Below are positions 48,623-56,268 of a stretch of 64,000 nucleotides of DNA, one piece after another (positions within the stretch are counted from its first letter, which is position 1; each line of letters starts with the position of its first letter). The DNA lies in NCBI GenBank assembly GCA_947494305.1, contig CANLUL010000001.1, positions 496,001-560,000 on the forward strand, given 5' to 3'. The position numbers were made by a program, and so were the translations under genes. The notes beneath the pieces are model-generated. The model was not told the origin of the DNA. It was given only the letters and a program-made list of their open reading frames with translations, and ran no database searches. The stretch comes from an uncultured Sphingomonadaceae bacterium (GTDB taxonomy: Bacteria; Pseudomonadota; Alphaproteobacteria; Sphingomonadales; Sphingomonadaceae).

Positions 48623-48732
48623 ACAAAAGCAAAAGAATCTTGCGCTTTTCCAGAGTCGCGGCTAATGCGCCGCTTCTATCCGAAAAATTCGCTTTGGGTC
48701 TGGTCGGAAACCAGCCCGCAATGGAGCAGAAA

Positions 48733-48963
48733 ATGAAAAAAGATACGCATCCCGATTATCACATGATCACGGTTCAAATGACCGATGGGACAAAATTCGA
48801 AACCCGCTCAACCTGGGGCAAAGAAGGCGACACGCTGCAATTGGACATCGATCCAACTTCGCACCCTGCATGGACCGGCGGTAACCAGCGTCTGCTTGAT
48901 CAAGGCGGACAGGTCGCGCGCTTCAACAAGCGTTTTGGCGGATTGTCACTCAAGAAAAATTAG
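48733..48963 (+). CDS. rpmE: 50S ribosomal protein L31
   Basis: Large-subunit protein L31, 76 residues from the ATG at 48733 (GGAG upstream); the frame is open further back to 48640 without support. Seen: [60 protein letters not shown] and [12 protein letters not shown]. The zinc-type CxxC pair is absent, so this is the C- (zinc-free) form. Follows fabZ by 110 bases. Confidence 0.96.
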   Translation: MKKDTHPDYHMITVQMTDGTKFETRSTWGKEGDTLQLDIDPTSHPAWTGGNQRLLDQGGQVARFNKRFGGLSLKKN

Positions 48964-48999
48964 TGGGTTGTTGATTGGCGGTGCAATCGCATCGTTCAA

Positions 49000-49947
49000 T
49001 CACCACAATTGGCTGTCGCCAAGCCAGGGCTTAAGAAGCTTCAGCTTCTTGCGATAAATTGTTGCGGCCTGCTCAGGCGTAGTTTTAACCAATTGCAGCT
49101 TGGATCCCGGTCTCAACTGACCAATCAAATGTCGATCTGCTTTGATGACTTGCGCAATACGGGGATATCCACCCGTCGTTTGTGCATCGGGGCCGAGTAA
49201 AAATGGTTTTCCGCTAGGTGGACATTGGATAACGCCCGGAAAGACGGCACTGCTTTGTATTGGGCCAGAGTCTTCGGTTTCTAAGATTTTTCCGTTCAGC
49301 ATTAATCCCATTCGACTCATTCTTTGATCTACGTCCCAACTTGTTTGAAAGAGACTGGTCTGTGCATCTTGGTTTAGTCGATGAAATTCGGGCCCCACAG
49401 TCACGCGAACTATCATGTTGTTTGTTATCGATGGAACAAACTGAGTTGGTGTAGATTGTTCTGAATAGCTTTCACCACGGAATTGTTTGACTGCCAAAAT
49501 ATCTCCATCTTGCAACGCTCTTCCATGAAAGCCTCCCAATGCGGCCGGTTGATAGGTCGATCTGGTGCCCATCACCGCATCTACATCAACTTGCCCGGAA
49601 ATTGCCAAATAGGAGCGGCATCCTTTTTGCGCTGGACCAATGGTGATCTCGTCAGCCTCTGAAATTAAAATGGATATGTGATGCGATTGAACCTCATCAT
49701 TGATTCGAAAATCACAATGTGCCCCCGTTAAAGCAATGATAGCCGTTGCTTCGGAACATAATTTGGCACCGTTCAGAGAAATTTCCAAGGCGACATCGTT
49801 TGAACTGTTTCCAACCAAATTGTTTGCCAATGCTAAGGACAGGCTATCAGCTGCGCCCGCGGCGGGTACTCCGATATGTCTATGCCCGCGAAAGGGAGCG
49901 CTCTGTAAGGTGGTTTGCAGGCCGGCTTTGACAACGCGCAAACTCAT
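49000..49947 (-). CDS. pxpC: 5-oxoprolinase subunit C (biotin-dependent carboxyltransferase-like)
   Basis: Third subunit of the prokaryotic ATP-dependent 5-oxoprolinase, KipA/allophanate hydrolase subunit 2 fold. 315 residues. Seen: RVVKAGLQTTLQSAPFRGHR, HIGVPAAGAADSLSLALANN, EISLNGAKL, SYLAISGQVDVDAVMGTRST, and IQCPPSGKPFLLGPDAQTTG followed by GGYPRIAQVI. Its start overlaps the pxpB stop by 4 bases. The set pxpA-B-C converts 5-oxoproline to glutamate. Confidence 0.93.
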   Translation of the reverse strand: MSLRVVKAGLQTTLQSAPFRGHRHIGVPAAGAADSLSLALANNLVGNSSNDVALEISLNGAKLCSEATAIIALTGAHCDFRINDEVQSHHISILISEADEITIGPAQKGCRSYLAISGQVDVDAVMGTRSTYQPAALGGFHGRALQDGDILAVKQFRGESYSEQSTPTQFVPSITNNMIVRVTVGPEFHRLNQDAQTSLFQTSWDVDQRMSRMGLMLNGKILETEDSGPIQSSAVFPGVIQCPPSGKPFLLGPDAQTTGGYPRIAQVIKADRHLIGQLRPGSKLQLVKTTPEQAATIYRKKLKLLKPWLGDSQLW

Positions 49948-50600
49948 AACAATTCTTCGAATTTGTTTTTATCTATGGCAACAAAGCGCACAGTCTGGCC
50001 AGCTGAGAGCAAGGCTGGAACTTGGCCATTGGCATCGAATAGTTTTGCCGGAGTTCTACCGATAATCGGCCAGCCGCCGGGACTGTCGAAAGAATAAACA
50101 CAGCTCTGGTGTCCAATCAATCCTATTGATCCGGCAGCAACATTCTGCCGTGGTTGGGGAAGGCGGCCGATATCGGGGATAGTATCCTCGGCTTGCAAAT
50201 ACCCAAAACCAGGCATGAACCCTAGCATGGTGACAGTGAATTCTAGTCCGCTGTGCCAGTGTGCGATGTCGTCCGGTTTGATTCCCATGCGATCCGCAAC
50301 CAATTCCTGGTCCGGGCCAAGGTCTGGATGATAGCAAACCGGAAGCTCGATTTCCGAATATTGCCTTGCGGTAGTCGGTGCGTAGGATGCCAACTGCTTT
50401 TCGAATAGCGCCAGTGCTTCGTTGGGCATTAGCAGCAGCGGATCAAACTGTACCGCAACCGACTGCAGCCCGCCAACAACTTCCATCCAATGTGTGTCAC
50501 CCCGAATTTGATCGCAAAGACCATATATGGTCTCAAGATCAGAAAAATCGACTGTCAGCCAATCATCACAAATGTGGATTTGTTTATTCGCTGGGGCCAT
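49944..50600 (-). CDS. pxpB: 5-oxoprolinase subunit B
   Basis: KipI/allophanate hydrolase subunit 1-like protein, 218 residues. Seen: ELPVCYHPDLGPDQELVADR, FTVTMLGFMPGFGYLQA (the conserved GF.PGF.YL motif), LPQPRQNVAAGSIGLIGHQS and YSFDSPGGWPIIGRTPAKLF. Overlaps pxpA by 17 bases and pxpC by 4. In Bacillus subtilis the homologue KipI inhibits the sporulation kinase KinA, but operon context here supports the metabolic role. Confidence 0.93.
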   Translation of the reverse strand: MAPANKQIHICDDWLTVDFSDLETIYGLCDQIRGDTHWMEVVGGLQSVAVQFDPLLLMPNEALALFEKQLASYAPTTARQYSEIELPVCYHPDLGPDQELVADRMGIKPDDIAHWHSGLEFTVTMLGFMPGFGYLQAEDTIPDIGRLPQPRQNVAAGSIGLIGHQSCVYSFDSPGGWPIIGRTPAKLFDANGQVPALLSAGQTVRFVAIDKNKFEELL

Positions 50601-51354
50601 AACTGACAGGCTCTATTCGAATACCCACTTGTTCCAGTTTTTTCCGCATCGCCTTGGCTGTCTGCAATGCGCCATTGCTGTCGGAATGGAGGCATAACGT
50701 CTGCGCCGAAACGTGAATGTTGTTCCCCTCGTTTGATATGATGGCCACGTTCATTGCCAGAGCTACCCCTTGCTTCAATCGATCCGCATCCTGTTCGATT
50801 ACTGCGCCGGTTTCGGTTCGTGAAACCAAGCGGGAGTTATCAGTATATTGTCTGTCAATAAATGCTTCTGCAATGAAGCGAACGCTCGCTGTCTCCGCTT
50901 TTCTTTGCAATACCGAATGCGGCATTCCGACCAACGGAAGGCGTTCAGAGATCGCTAGTTTTACCAAAATATCAGCCAGATGTTCCTGATCCTGAGCATC
51001 GTTGTAAAGCGCACCATGTGGTTTGATATGGTGCAACTGCATCGCAGATTCTGTGGCTGCAGTTTTAACGGCCTGCAGCTGGCTTTGCAGGGATTTCTCC
51101 AAATCTGTATCGGAGATATCAAGGCTAAGTCGTCCGAAATTTTCTCGATCAGGATAGGAAGGATGCGCGCCGGCTGCGACGGTCTTCTCCTTCGCAGCAA
51201 CCAGCATTCTCTTCATCAGCGCCATCGATCCGGCATGACCGCCACATGCAATATTACAGCTTGAGACAATATCCATCATCGCAAGATCACGAGTAACAGC
51301 ATCTTCGCCTTCATCTTCGCCCAAATCCGCATTCAGATCGATACTGTCATTCAT
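50584..51354 (-). CDS. pxpA: 5-oxoprolinase subunit A (LamB/YcsF family)
   Basis: Metal-dependent catalytic subunit of 5-oxoprolinase. Start set at the ATG at 51354, overlapping the stop of the NRAMP-like gene (ATGA) and giving the family N-terminus SIDLNADLGEDEGEDAVTRD; 256 residues. Further landmarks: IVSSCNIACGGHAGSMALMK, AGAHPSYPDRENFGRLSLDI, LHHIKPHGALYNDAQDQEHL and AEAFIDRQYTDNSRLVSRTE. Coupled upstream to the carrier and downstream to pxpB. Confidence 0.94.
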   Translation of the reverse strand: MNDSIDLNADLGEDEGEDAVTRDLAMMDIVSSCNIACGGHAGSMALMKRMLVAAKEKTVAAGAHPSYPDRENFGRLSLDISDTDLEKSLQSQLQAVKTAATESAMQLHHIKPHGALYNDAQDQEHLADILVKLAISERLPLVGMPHSVLQRKAETASVRFIAEAFIDRQYTDNSRLVSRTETGAVIEQDADRLKQGVALAMNVAIISNEGNNIHVSAQTLCLHSDSNGALQTAKAMRKKLEQVGIRIEPVSYGPSE

Positions 51355-52577
51355 GGCCAATATCCAAATGCACGCAATATCAATCGTGCTCCGAGCATGG
51401 TGGTAATAAGCAGTATGAAACAACCTGCAAGATTGGCAATCGCGCCATTGGCATGCTCGCCTAACAGCGTTTTGTTGTTCGCAAGCTTTAGGAGAAACAG
51501 TGTGACAATTGGGAGCAGTAAACCATTTGCGATTTGAGCCACAAGTATGATCTCAACCGGACTATAGTTCAGACTGGCTACAATCCCGCCGACCAGAAGC
51601 ACCGTTAGTGCTGTGAGACGGAAGACATTGAAGTGTTGGTTTTGTTGTCCCTTGTCCAATATCTCTTGCAAAATATATCCTGTTGCCAGCGGAGCAGTTA
51701 TTGCTGAGGTCAATCCTGCTGCGAACAAGCCCGCACCCAAAGCAATGGCGGCAAAGCTTCCGAATATTGGACTGATCTGTTCTGCCATATCAACAGCATT
51801 GTTGATCTCTGTATCGCTGCCAAACATGGCGGCTGCTGCCGTGGCCAATATGGTAATGGATACCAGTCCACCAATTCCTATGGATATCAGATTGTCTGTT
51901 TGTGCTTCGACCATCTGGCTTTCATCTTTCCAATGATCTTTGGCGGTCGCTGCGTGCAAGAAAAGATTATAGGGCACAATGGTTGTCCCGATCAAAGCGA
52001 TTGCCGTCAACAGGCCGCCGTCCGGAATCTGTGGTTGCAATCCGCTCAGCAGGGCCAACATGTCGGGCTTTGTCAGAATGAATGTAAGTATGAACGAGAG
52101 ACTCATGAAAAGAACCAGGCCTATGAGTATTTTTGTCAGCCATTTTGGATTACCCAACATAATCAACGAACCGGCCAATAGCACAATGACCAACACCAAA
52201 GCGGTTTTTGCTTCGTCAAGCGAACCATCCCCGATCGCCTGCAACCCAAGTACGGCACCGGAAATATTTCCGGCCTCATAAGCAGCATTGCCCAAAGCCA
52301 GTGCGGTTAACAAAATCAGAGCAATCAAACTTTTGAAAATGGGATTTGAAATGCTTTGCATCATGGCTTGTGCCAAGCCCATTTTGGACACCAATGCGAT
52401 CCGGACTGCGAATGATTGCAAAATGATAGTGGTTATGGTTGCGAACGCCAATGCCCAGATTAGAGCAAATCCGAAACTTGCACCTGCCAAGGTACATGCC
52501 GTAACTGTACCGGGACCAATAAAGGCTGCCGAAACCATCATACCTGGTCCAGGACGATATTTCTTCAGACTTATCAA
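51351..52577 (-). CDS. NRAMP-family-like carrier lacking the canonical metal-site residues
   Basis: Integral membrane protein of the NRAMP/LeuT-like fold, 408 residues, about 11 helices. Starts with TTG at 52577, with AGGGA upstream, 7 bases after the 2OG-oxygenase stop. True NRAMP manganese carriers have DPGN in helix 1 and a Met in helix 6 (MPHNLFLHS). Here helix 1 reads AAFIGPGTVTACT (G21-P22-G23-T24) and helix 6 IVPYNLFLHAATA (V201), so Asp, Asn and Met are all replaced. B. subtilis YcsG, a relative, likewise neighbours ycsF/kipI. Coupling with pxpABC suggests a non-metal substrate such as 5-oxoproline; this is inference. Confidence 0.85.
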   Translation of the reverse strand: MISLKKYRPGPGMMVSAAFIGPGTVTACTLAGASFGFALIWALAFATITTIILQSFAVRIALVSKMGLAQAMMQSISNPIFKSLIALILLTALALGNAAYEAGNISGAVLGLQAIGDGSLDEAKTALVLVIVLLAGSLIMLGNPKWLTKILIGLVLFMSLSFILTFILTKPDMLALLSGLQPQIPDGGLLTAIALIGTTIVPYNLFLHAATAKDHWKDESQMVEAQTDNLISIGIGGLVSITILATAAAAMFGSDTEINNAVDMAEQISPIFGSFAAIALGAGLFAAGLTSAITAPLATGYILQEILDKGQQNQHFNVFRLTALTVLLVGGIVASLNYSPVEIILVAQIANGLLLPIVTLFLLKLANNKTLLGEHANGAIANLAGCFILLITTMLGARLILRAFGYWP

Positions 52578-52584
52578 ACTGTGA

Positions 52585-53238
52585 TCATCCCTGTTCTGAG
52601 CCCTGCCAGGGCCATTGCTTTTCCCGAAACCATTTGGTGATTACATATTTTGTTCCACGACGCACCTTCATTCCGTGGTGTAGGGTAAGGCCATTGGGTT
52701 GGCCATTTTGATCCATATTGTTCCAACAGAGCAAAGTACCGGTTTGCGGCGTGAAACTCTTCTTCAATTGTGTGAACCGCGTTGCGCCTCCCGCTTCCGG
52801 TTCATTCAGGTAAATCATAAAGGTCCAAGTTCGCTGACCAGAAACGGAGCAGAATTTCTCATAATCCTGACCGTGCGGGTCGAAAAAGTCGGTATGTGCC
52901 TTAAATTCCTGACCAACTTCATATCGCTGGCCCTGCAATGGTTCACCAAAAACAGAATCAATATCCCCAAAGTCACAGATTTTCGTATCGATTTCAGTGA
53001 CGAAGGAGTTGGTATGATCCAAATCGCAAGTTTCGCTAGTCCGGAAATAATTGTCGCCATTGGGATCAGCAATGGTGGACGGCCGGCGATCTTGGTCAAT
53101 CAACGTGATAAGTTTTTCACACTCTATTGGTCGCAGGAAATTTTTGACGACACACAATTCCACTTGGCTGTGGGGGAAGCGTTGGACTTTGCCCAATGAC
53201 ACGAGGTAATCAGCTGCAGTCGTGTTTGATCCGGTCAT
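52585..53238 (-). CDS. Prolyl 4-hydroxylase-like 2-oxoglutarate/Fe(II) oxygenase
   Basis: P4Hc-type dioxygenase, 217 residues from ATG 53238 (a GAGGAG lies about 15 bases upstream; an extended start is possible). Seen: NFLRPIECEKLITLIDQDRR, FRTSETCDL, LQGQRYEVGQEFKAHTDFFD with the HxD pair (H115, D117), RTWTFMIYLNEPEAGGATRF, and the distal His and basic residue in LTLHHGMKVRRGTKYVITKW. First gene of a minus-strand set with the NRAMP-like carrier and pxpABC. Substrate unknown; relatives hydroxylate proline in proteins or small molecules. Confidence 0.87.
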   Translation of the reverse strand: MTGSNTTAADYLVSLGKVQRFPHSQVELCVVKNFLRPIECEKLITLIDQDRRPSTIADPNGDNYFRTSETCDLDHTNSFVTEIDTKICDFGDIDSVFGEPLQGQRYEVGQEFKAHTDFFDPHGQDYEKFCSVSGQRTWTFMIYLNEPEAGGATRFTQLKKSFTPQTGTLLCWNNMDQNGQPNGLTLHHGMKVRRGTKYVITKWFREKQWPWQGSEQG

Positions 53239-53334
53239 GCGATTATGTGCTAACTCCTCAATCCAGATTATATTAAAAGTGCCACATCGCAACCGCTCTT
53301 TCGGGTGAAAGCATAATTGGGTATACATAAAATC

Positions 53335-53952
53335 ATGAATGACATGGCCACCACCAGTAGCGAGAAAAACGGTTTTACGCTGATCGAGATGATGGTTGCG
53401 TTACTAATTTTCTCAATGCTTTCTGTTGCCGGTGTGATATTGCTGAGGGGTGCGGTGAACAACAGCGAGGTAACCGCTGAAAGTTTGAATGAGATGGCGG
53501 CAATGCAGCGTTTTGTCTCTCTTATGGAAGCGGATTTGAATCAGGTAATTGCTAGGACTTACCGTGATCAAAACGGCGATCGGACGGTCGCTTTTGCCGG
53601 TCAGGAGGACGACGATCAGTCAAATGTGTTTTTGGCATTCACTAGCGGCGGTCAAAGTAACGTCAACGACGCGCCTCGCTCAAATCTTCAACGTATTGAG
53701 TATCGACTGCGGGACCAAAAAATAGCGCGACTACATTATGAAATGATCGACGGTGGAGTGATCAGTGAACCGGCTGACTTATTGTCAGGGGTCTCTGGAT
53801 TGGAAATTCGCTATCGCGATAAAGGCGGTCTTTGGTTGAACGATTGGCGGACCGAGCGACTAACCGATTTACCAAGAGCGTTAGAATTGCAATTCATGCA
53901 AAATGGCCGGGCCTATCGTCACGTTTTCCTGGTTGGGACCGGGTACCTATGA
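53335..53952 (+). CDS. gspJ: Type II secretion minor pseudopilin GspJ
   Basis: Minor pseudopilin at the tip of the type II secretion pseudopilus. From ATG 53335 (a TTG at 53317 is possible), 205 residues. Prepilin peptidase site KNG|FTLIEMMVALLIFSML with the conserved Glu at +5, one membrane helix, then GspJ landmarks MQRFVSLMEADLNQVIARTY, LQRIEYRLRDQKIARLHYEM and LSGVSGLEIRYRDKGGLWLN. Its end overlaps gspK (ATGA). Missing around it: gspC-I and gspL-N, which usually form one operon. Confidence 0.92.
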   Translation: MNDMATTSSEKNGFTLIEMMVALLIFSMLSVAGVILLRGAVNNSEVTAESLNEMAAMQRFVSLMEADLNQVIARTYRDQNGDRTVAFAGQEDDDQSNVFLAFTSGGQSNVNDAPRSNLQRIEYRLRDQKIARLHYEMIDGGVISEPADLLSGVSGLEIRYRDKGGLWLNDWRTERLTDLPRALELQFMQNGRAYRHVFLVGTGYL

Positions 53953-54929
53953 GAGTTCCAGAAAAAGAACGCGGCGCTGCGCTGCTAACCGTTTTATTGC
54001 TTGTCGCCGTAATAGCGGTGTTGGCTGCGCACAGCATTGATCGGTTAGCTGGAGCAACAAAATTGGCGGCTAACTCAAGAGACTTGAGTCAAGCCAAATC
54101 CTATTTGATTGCCGCCGAATCTATTGGCATGCAAAGCGCAGAACAGTTGGTTGCCGTTTCGCCTGGAAGAATCACCAATCTGGGAGACTGGAATGGAAGT
54201 GAACAGAGTTTTCCCGTTCCCAGCGGTCTGATTCGTGCAACGCTTCGCGACGGTGGAAATTGTTTTAATATCAACAGTTTGGTGAAGCAGACTCAGGAGA
54301 TTTTTAGTCCGCGGCCAGAGGGAATTGAACAGTTTATTCGTTTGATGGGCTTACTCGACGTGCCGAGCAGAAGTGCGTTTGACATTGCTGCTGCCACCAC
54401 TGATTGGCTGGATAGCGATATGATAGCATCACCCGGCGGTGCAGAAGACGATCATTATCTTCAGCTGGAAAAGCCTTATCGCACGGCAAATACACTGATG
54501 ATGGATGTTAGTGAAATAAGGGCTGTGAAAGGCGTTACAGCGGAGATTTATCGCCAGCTTGCACCTTGGATATGTGCTTTGCCGACTTCAGATCTATCGC
54601 CGATAAATATCAATACTCTTCGCCCTGAGCAGGCCATTTTGTTGGCAATGTTGTCGGCAGGGAATATTGATATTGTGCGGGCGCGACAATTTCTGGCACA
54701 GCGCCCGGAGCTAGGATATGCGAGCTTGAACGATTTTTGGGCGCAGCCCTATCCAAGCAGCCTTGGTGCTTCTCCGGTAGTACAAAGTCAAATGAAGCTA
54801 ACCACTCGCTGGTTTCGTTTGGATGCATCTGTCGAGTTGCAAAGTGCACGAGTTGAAGAGAGGGTCCTCATCGATGTAGCCCGCCGTCCTGCTAAGCTAG
54901 TGTACCGGCAGCGTGGAGATAGGCTTTAA
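53949..54929 (+). CDS. gspK: Type II secretion minor pseudopilin GspK
   Basis: Largest minor pseudopilin, capping the pilus with GspI/J. From ATG 53949, overlapping the gspJ stop, 326 residues. Type IV pilin-like start KERG|AALLTVLLLVAVIAVL without Glu at +5, as is characteristic of GspK. Then NCFNINSLVKQTQ, FDIAAATTDWLDSDMIASPG, GAEDDHYLQLEKPYRTANT, SEIRAVKGVTAEIYRQLAPW and ININTLRPEQAILLAMLSAG, matching the family's helical domain and calcium site region. It is followed by tRNA-His, not gspL. Confidence 0.92.
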   Translation: MRVPEKERGAALLTVLLLVAVIAVLAAHSIDRLAGATKLAANSRDLSQAKSYLIAAESIGMQSAEQLVAVSPGRITNLGDWNGSEQSFPVPSGLIRATLRDGGNCFNINSLVKQTQEIFSPRPEGIEQFIRLMGLLDVPSRSAFDIAAATTDWLDSDMIASPGGAEDDHYLQLEKPYRTANTLMMDVSEIRAVKGVTAEIYRQLAPWICALPTSDLSPININTLRPEQAILLAMLSAGNIDIVRARQFLAQRPELGYASLNDFWAQPYPSSLGASPVVQSQMKLTTRWFRLDASVELQSARVEERVLIDVARRPAKLVYRQRGDRL

Positions 54930-54952
54930 TTTTTGTGATCCATGCTAAATAC

Positions 54953-54981
54953 TTGACGATTACCGCATTCCATCCCTATGG
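54953..54981 (+). promoter_or_regulatory. Probable tRNA-His promoter
   Basis: TTGACG (54953-54958) and CTATGG (54976-54981) with a 17-base spacer, about 40 bases before the tRNA. The -35 is near consensus; the -10 is weak. Confidence 0.45.
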
Positions 54982-55019
54982 AACGCGCCGCAGCAAATGG
55001 TTATCAGCTGCTGCCTATG

Positions 55020-55096
55020 GCGATTGTAGCTCAGTTGGTTAGAGCGCCGGTTTGTGGTACCGGAGGTCGGGGGTTCAAGACCCCTCAATCGCCCCA
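55020..55096 (+). tRNA. tRNA-His (GTG)
   Basis: Complete cloverleaf: acceptor GCGATTG pairs with CAATCGC, D arm GCTC/GAGC, anticodon stem CCGGT/ACCGG with loop TTGTGGT giving anticodon GTG, T arm GGGGG/CCCCT with TTCAAGA loop. Discriminator C73 and a genomically encoded CCA (55094-55096) follow. The base before the acceptor is G (55019), the encoded G-1 identity element of tRNA-His, pairing with C73. Confidence 0.97.
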
Positions 55097-55215
55097 TTTG
55101 GCTTTTCTTTTCATCATGCTAAGCAAGCCCGCGCAATTTACGTGACAAGATTGCTTTGAAATATTATTACGCAATTTCGATATTTAATTACTGACTGCCT
55201 GAGGGGGCGATACTA

Positions 55216-56268
55216 ATGTCTGTGATGTGGGAACTACAGGATTTTGATGGTCACGAGGCCGTTCACTTTTTTCATGATGTAAAAACAGGATTGCGCGCGA
55301 TTGTAGCGCTGCATAGCACACATCTCGGCCCTGGAGCTGGCGGAACGCGGTTTTGGCACTATGAAAATAGGGAGACCGCAGTGACTGACGCGCTGCGCCT
55401 ATCGCGCGGGATGAGTTTCAAAAATGCTATGGCAGGTCTTCCCATGGGTGGCGGCAAAGCTGTAATATTGGCAGACCGCCATCGGACAAAAACCCCCGAG
55501 ATGCTTGCTGCATTTGGTAGGATGATCGACTCGCTCGGTGGTAAATATGTGACGGCGGAAGATGTTGGTATGACCGCTGCAGATATGGTCGCGCTGACCA
55601 AGGAAACCAAATTTGTTTCTGGTCTTCCGGTTAAGAACTCTAGTGAAGCTGGTGGTGATCCAGGACCGTTTACTGCCATGGGTGTTTATCTAGGCGTGAA
55701 GGCTGCCGTAAAATACAAACTGGGCCGCGATGACATGGAAGATGTGCATGTCGCAATTCAGGGTGTCGGAAGCGTTGGCGGTGGTTTAGCGCGCTTGCTT
55801 GCCAAAGATGGCGCCAAACTGAGCATCGCTGATATTAATAAGGACCATGCAAATGGGTTGGCGAGCGAGATTGGCGCGGAGGTTGTTGGTCTCGATGAGA
55901 TTATGCGTTTGGAAGCAGATGTGTTTAGTCCCAATGCATTAGGTGCGATATTAGACAAAGTATCTATCGCACATTTAAATACTTCGATTGTTGCCGGCGG
56001 TGCGAACAATCAACTAGCAACGCCAGAAGATGGTCAGCGGATTTTCGACCGTGATATCTTGTTCGCGCCTGACTATGTTATCAATAGCGGTGGTATTATC
56101 AGCGTAGCTCTGGAATATCTAGATAGTGGTGACGTAGAAGATGTGAACAATAGGGTCGCTATGATTCCAGAACGTCTCACCAAAATTTGGGAAGAAAGTG
56201 CTGTATCCAAACTTCCTTCAGCAGAAGTTGCAGACAATATGGCGATGAAATTAATCGGGCGCGATTAG
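55216..56268 (+). CDS. Leucine/valine/phenylalanine-type amino-acid dehydrogenase
   Basis: NAD-dependent oxidative deamination of a branched-chain or aromatic amino acid (Leu/Val/Phe dehydrogenase group of the Glu/Leu/Phe/Val superfamily). 350 residues, the leucine dehydrogenase length. Seen: ALHSTHLGPGAGGTRFWHYE, catalytic lysines K69 and K81 in RGMSFKNAMAGLPMGGGKAV, TAEDVGMTAADMVAL, and the NAD fold VAIQGVGSVGGGLARLLAKD near 178. Substrate preference cannot be read. Abuts the convergent Tat-exported gene with no spacer. Confidence 0.92.
   Translation: MSVMWELQDFDGHEAVHFFHDVKTGLRAIVALHSTHLGPGAGGTRFWHYENRETAVTDALRLSRGMSFKNAMAGLPMGGGKAVILADRHRTKTPEMLAAFGRMIDSLGGKYVTAEDVGMTAADMVALTKETKFVSGLPVKNSSEAGGDPGPFTAMGVYLGVKAAVKYKLGRDDMEDVHVAIQGVGSVGGGLARLLAKDGAKLSIADINKDHANGLASEIGAEVVGLDEIMRLEADVFSPNALGAILDKVSIAHLNTSIVAGGANNQLATPEDGQRIFDRDILFAPDYVINSGGIISVALEYLDSGDVEDVNNRVAMIPERLTKIWEESAVSKLPSAEVADNMAMKLIGRD

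Noticed and set aside
48973-48988. Short inverted repeat after rpmE as a terminator
   Set aside because: Only a 5-base stem and no U-run; too weak to list.
55019-55096. tRNA-His as an integration site with an inserted island
   Set aside because: No integrase, no repeated tRNA 3' end and no change in gene character were seen downstream; the following genes look chromosomal.
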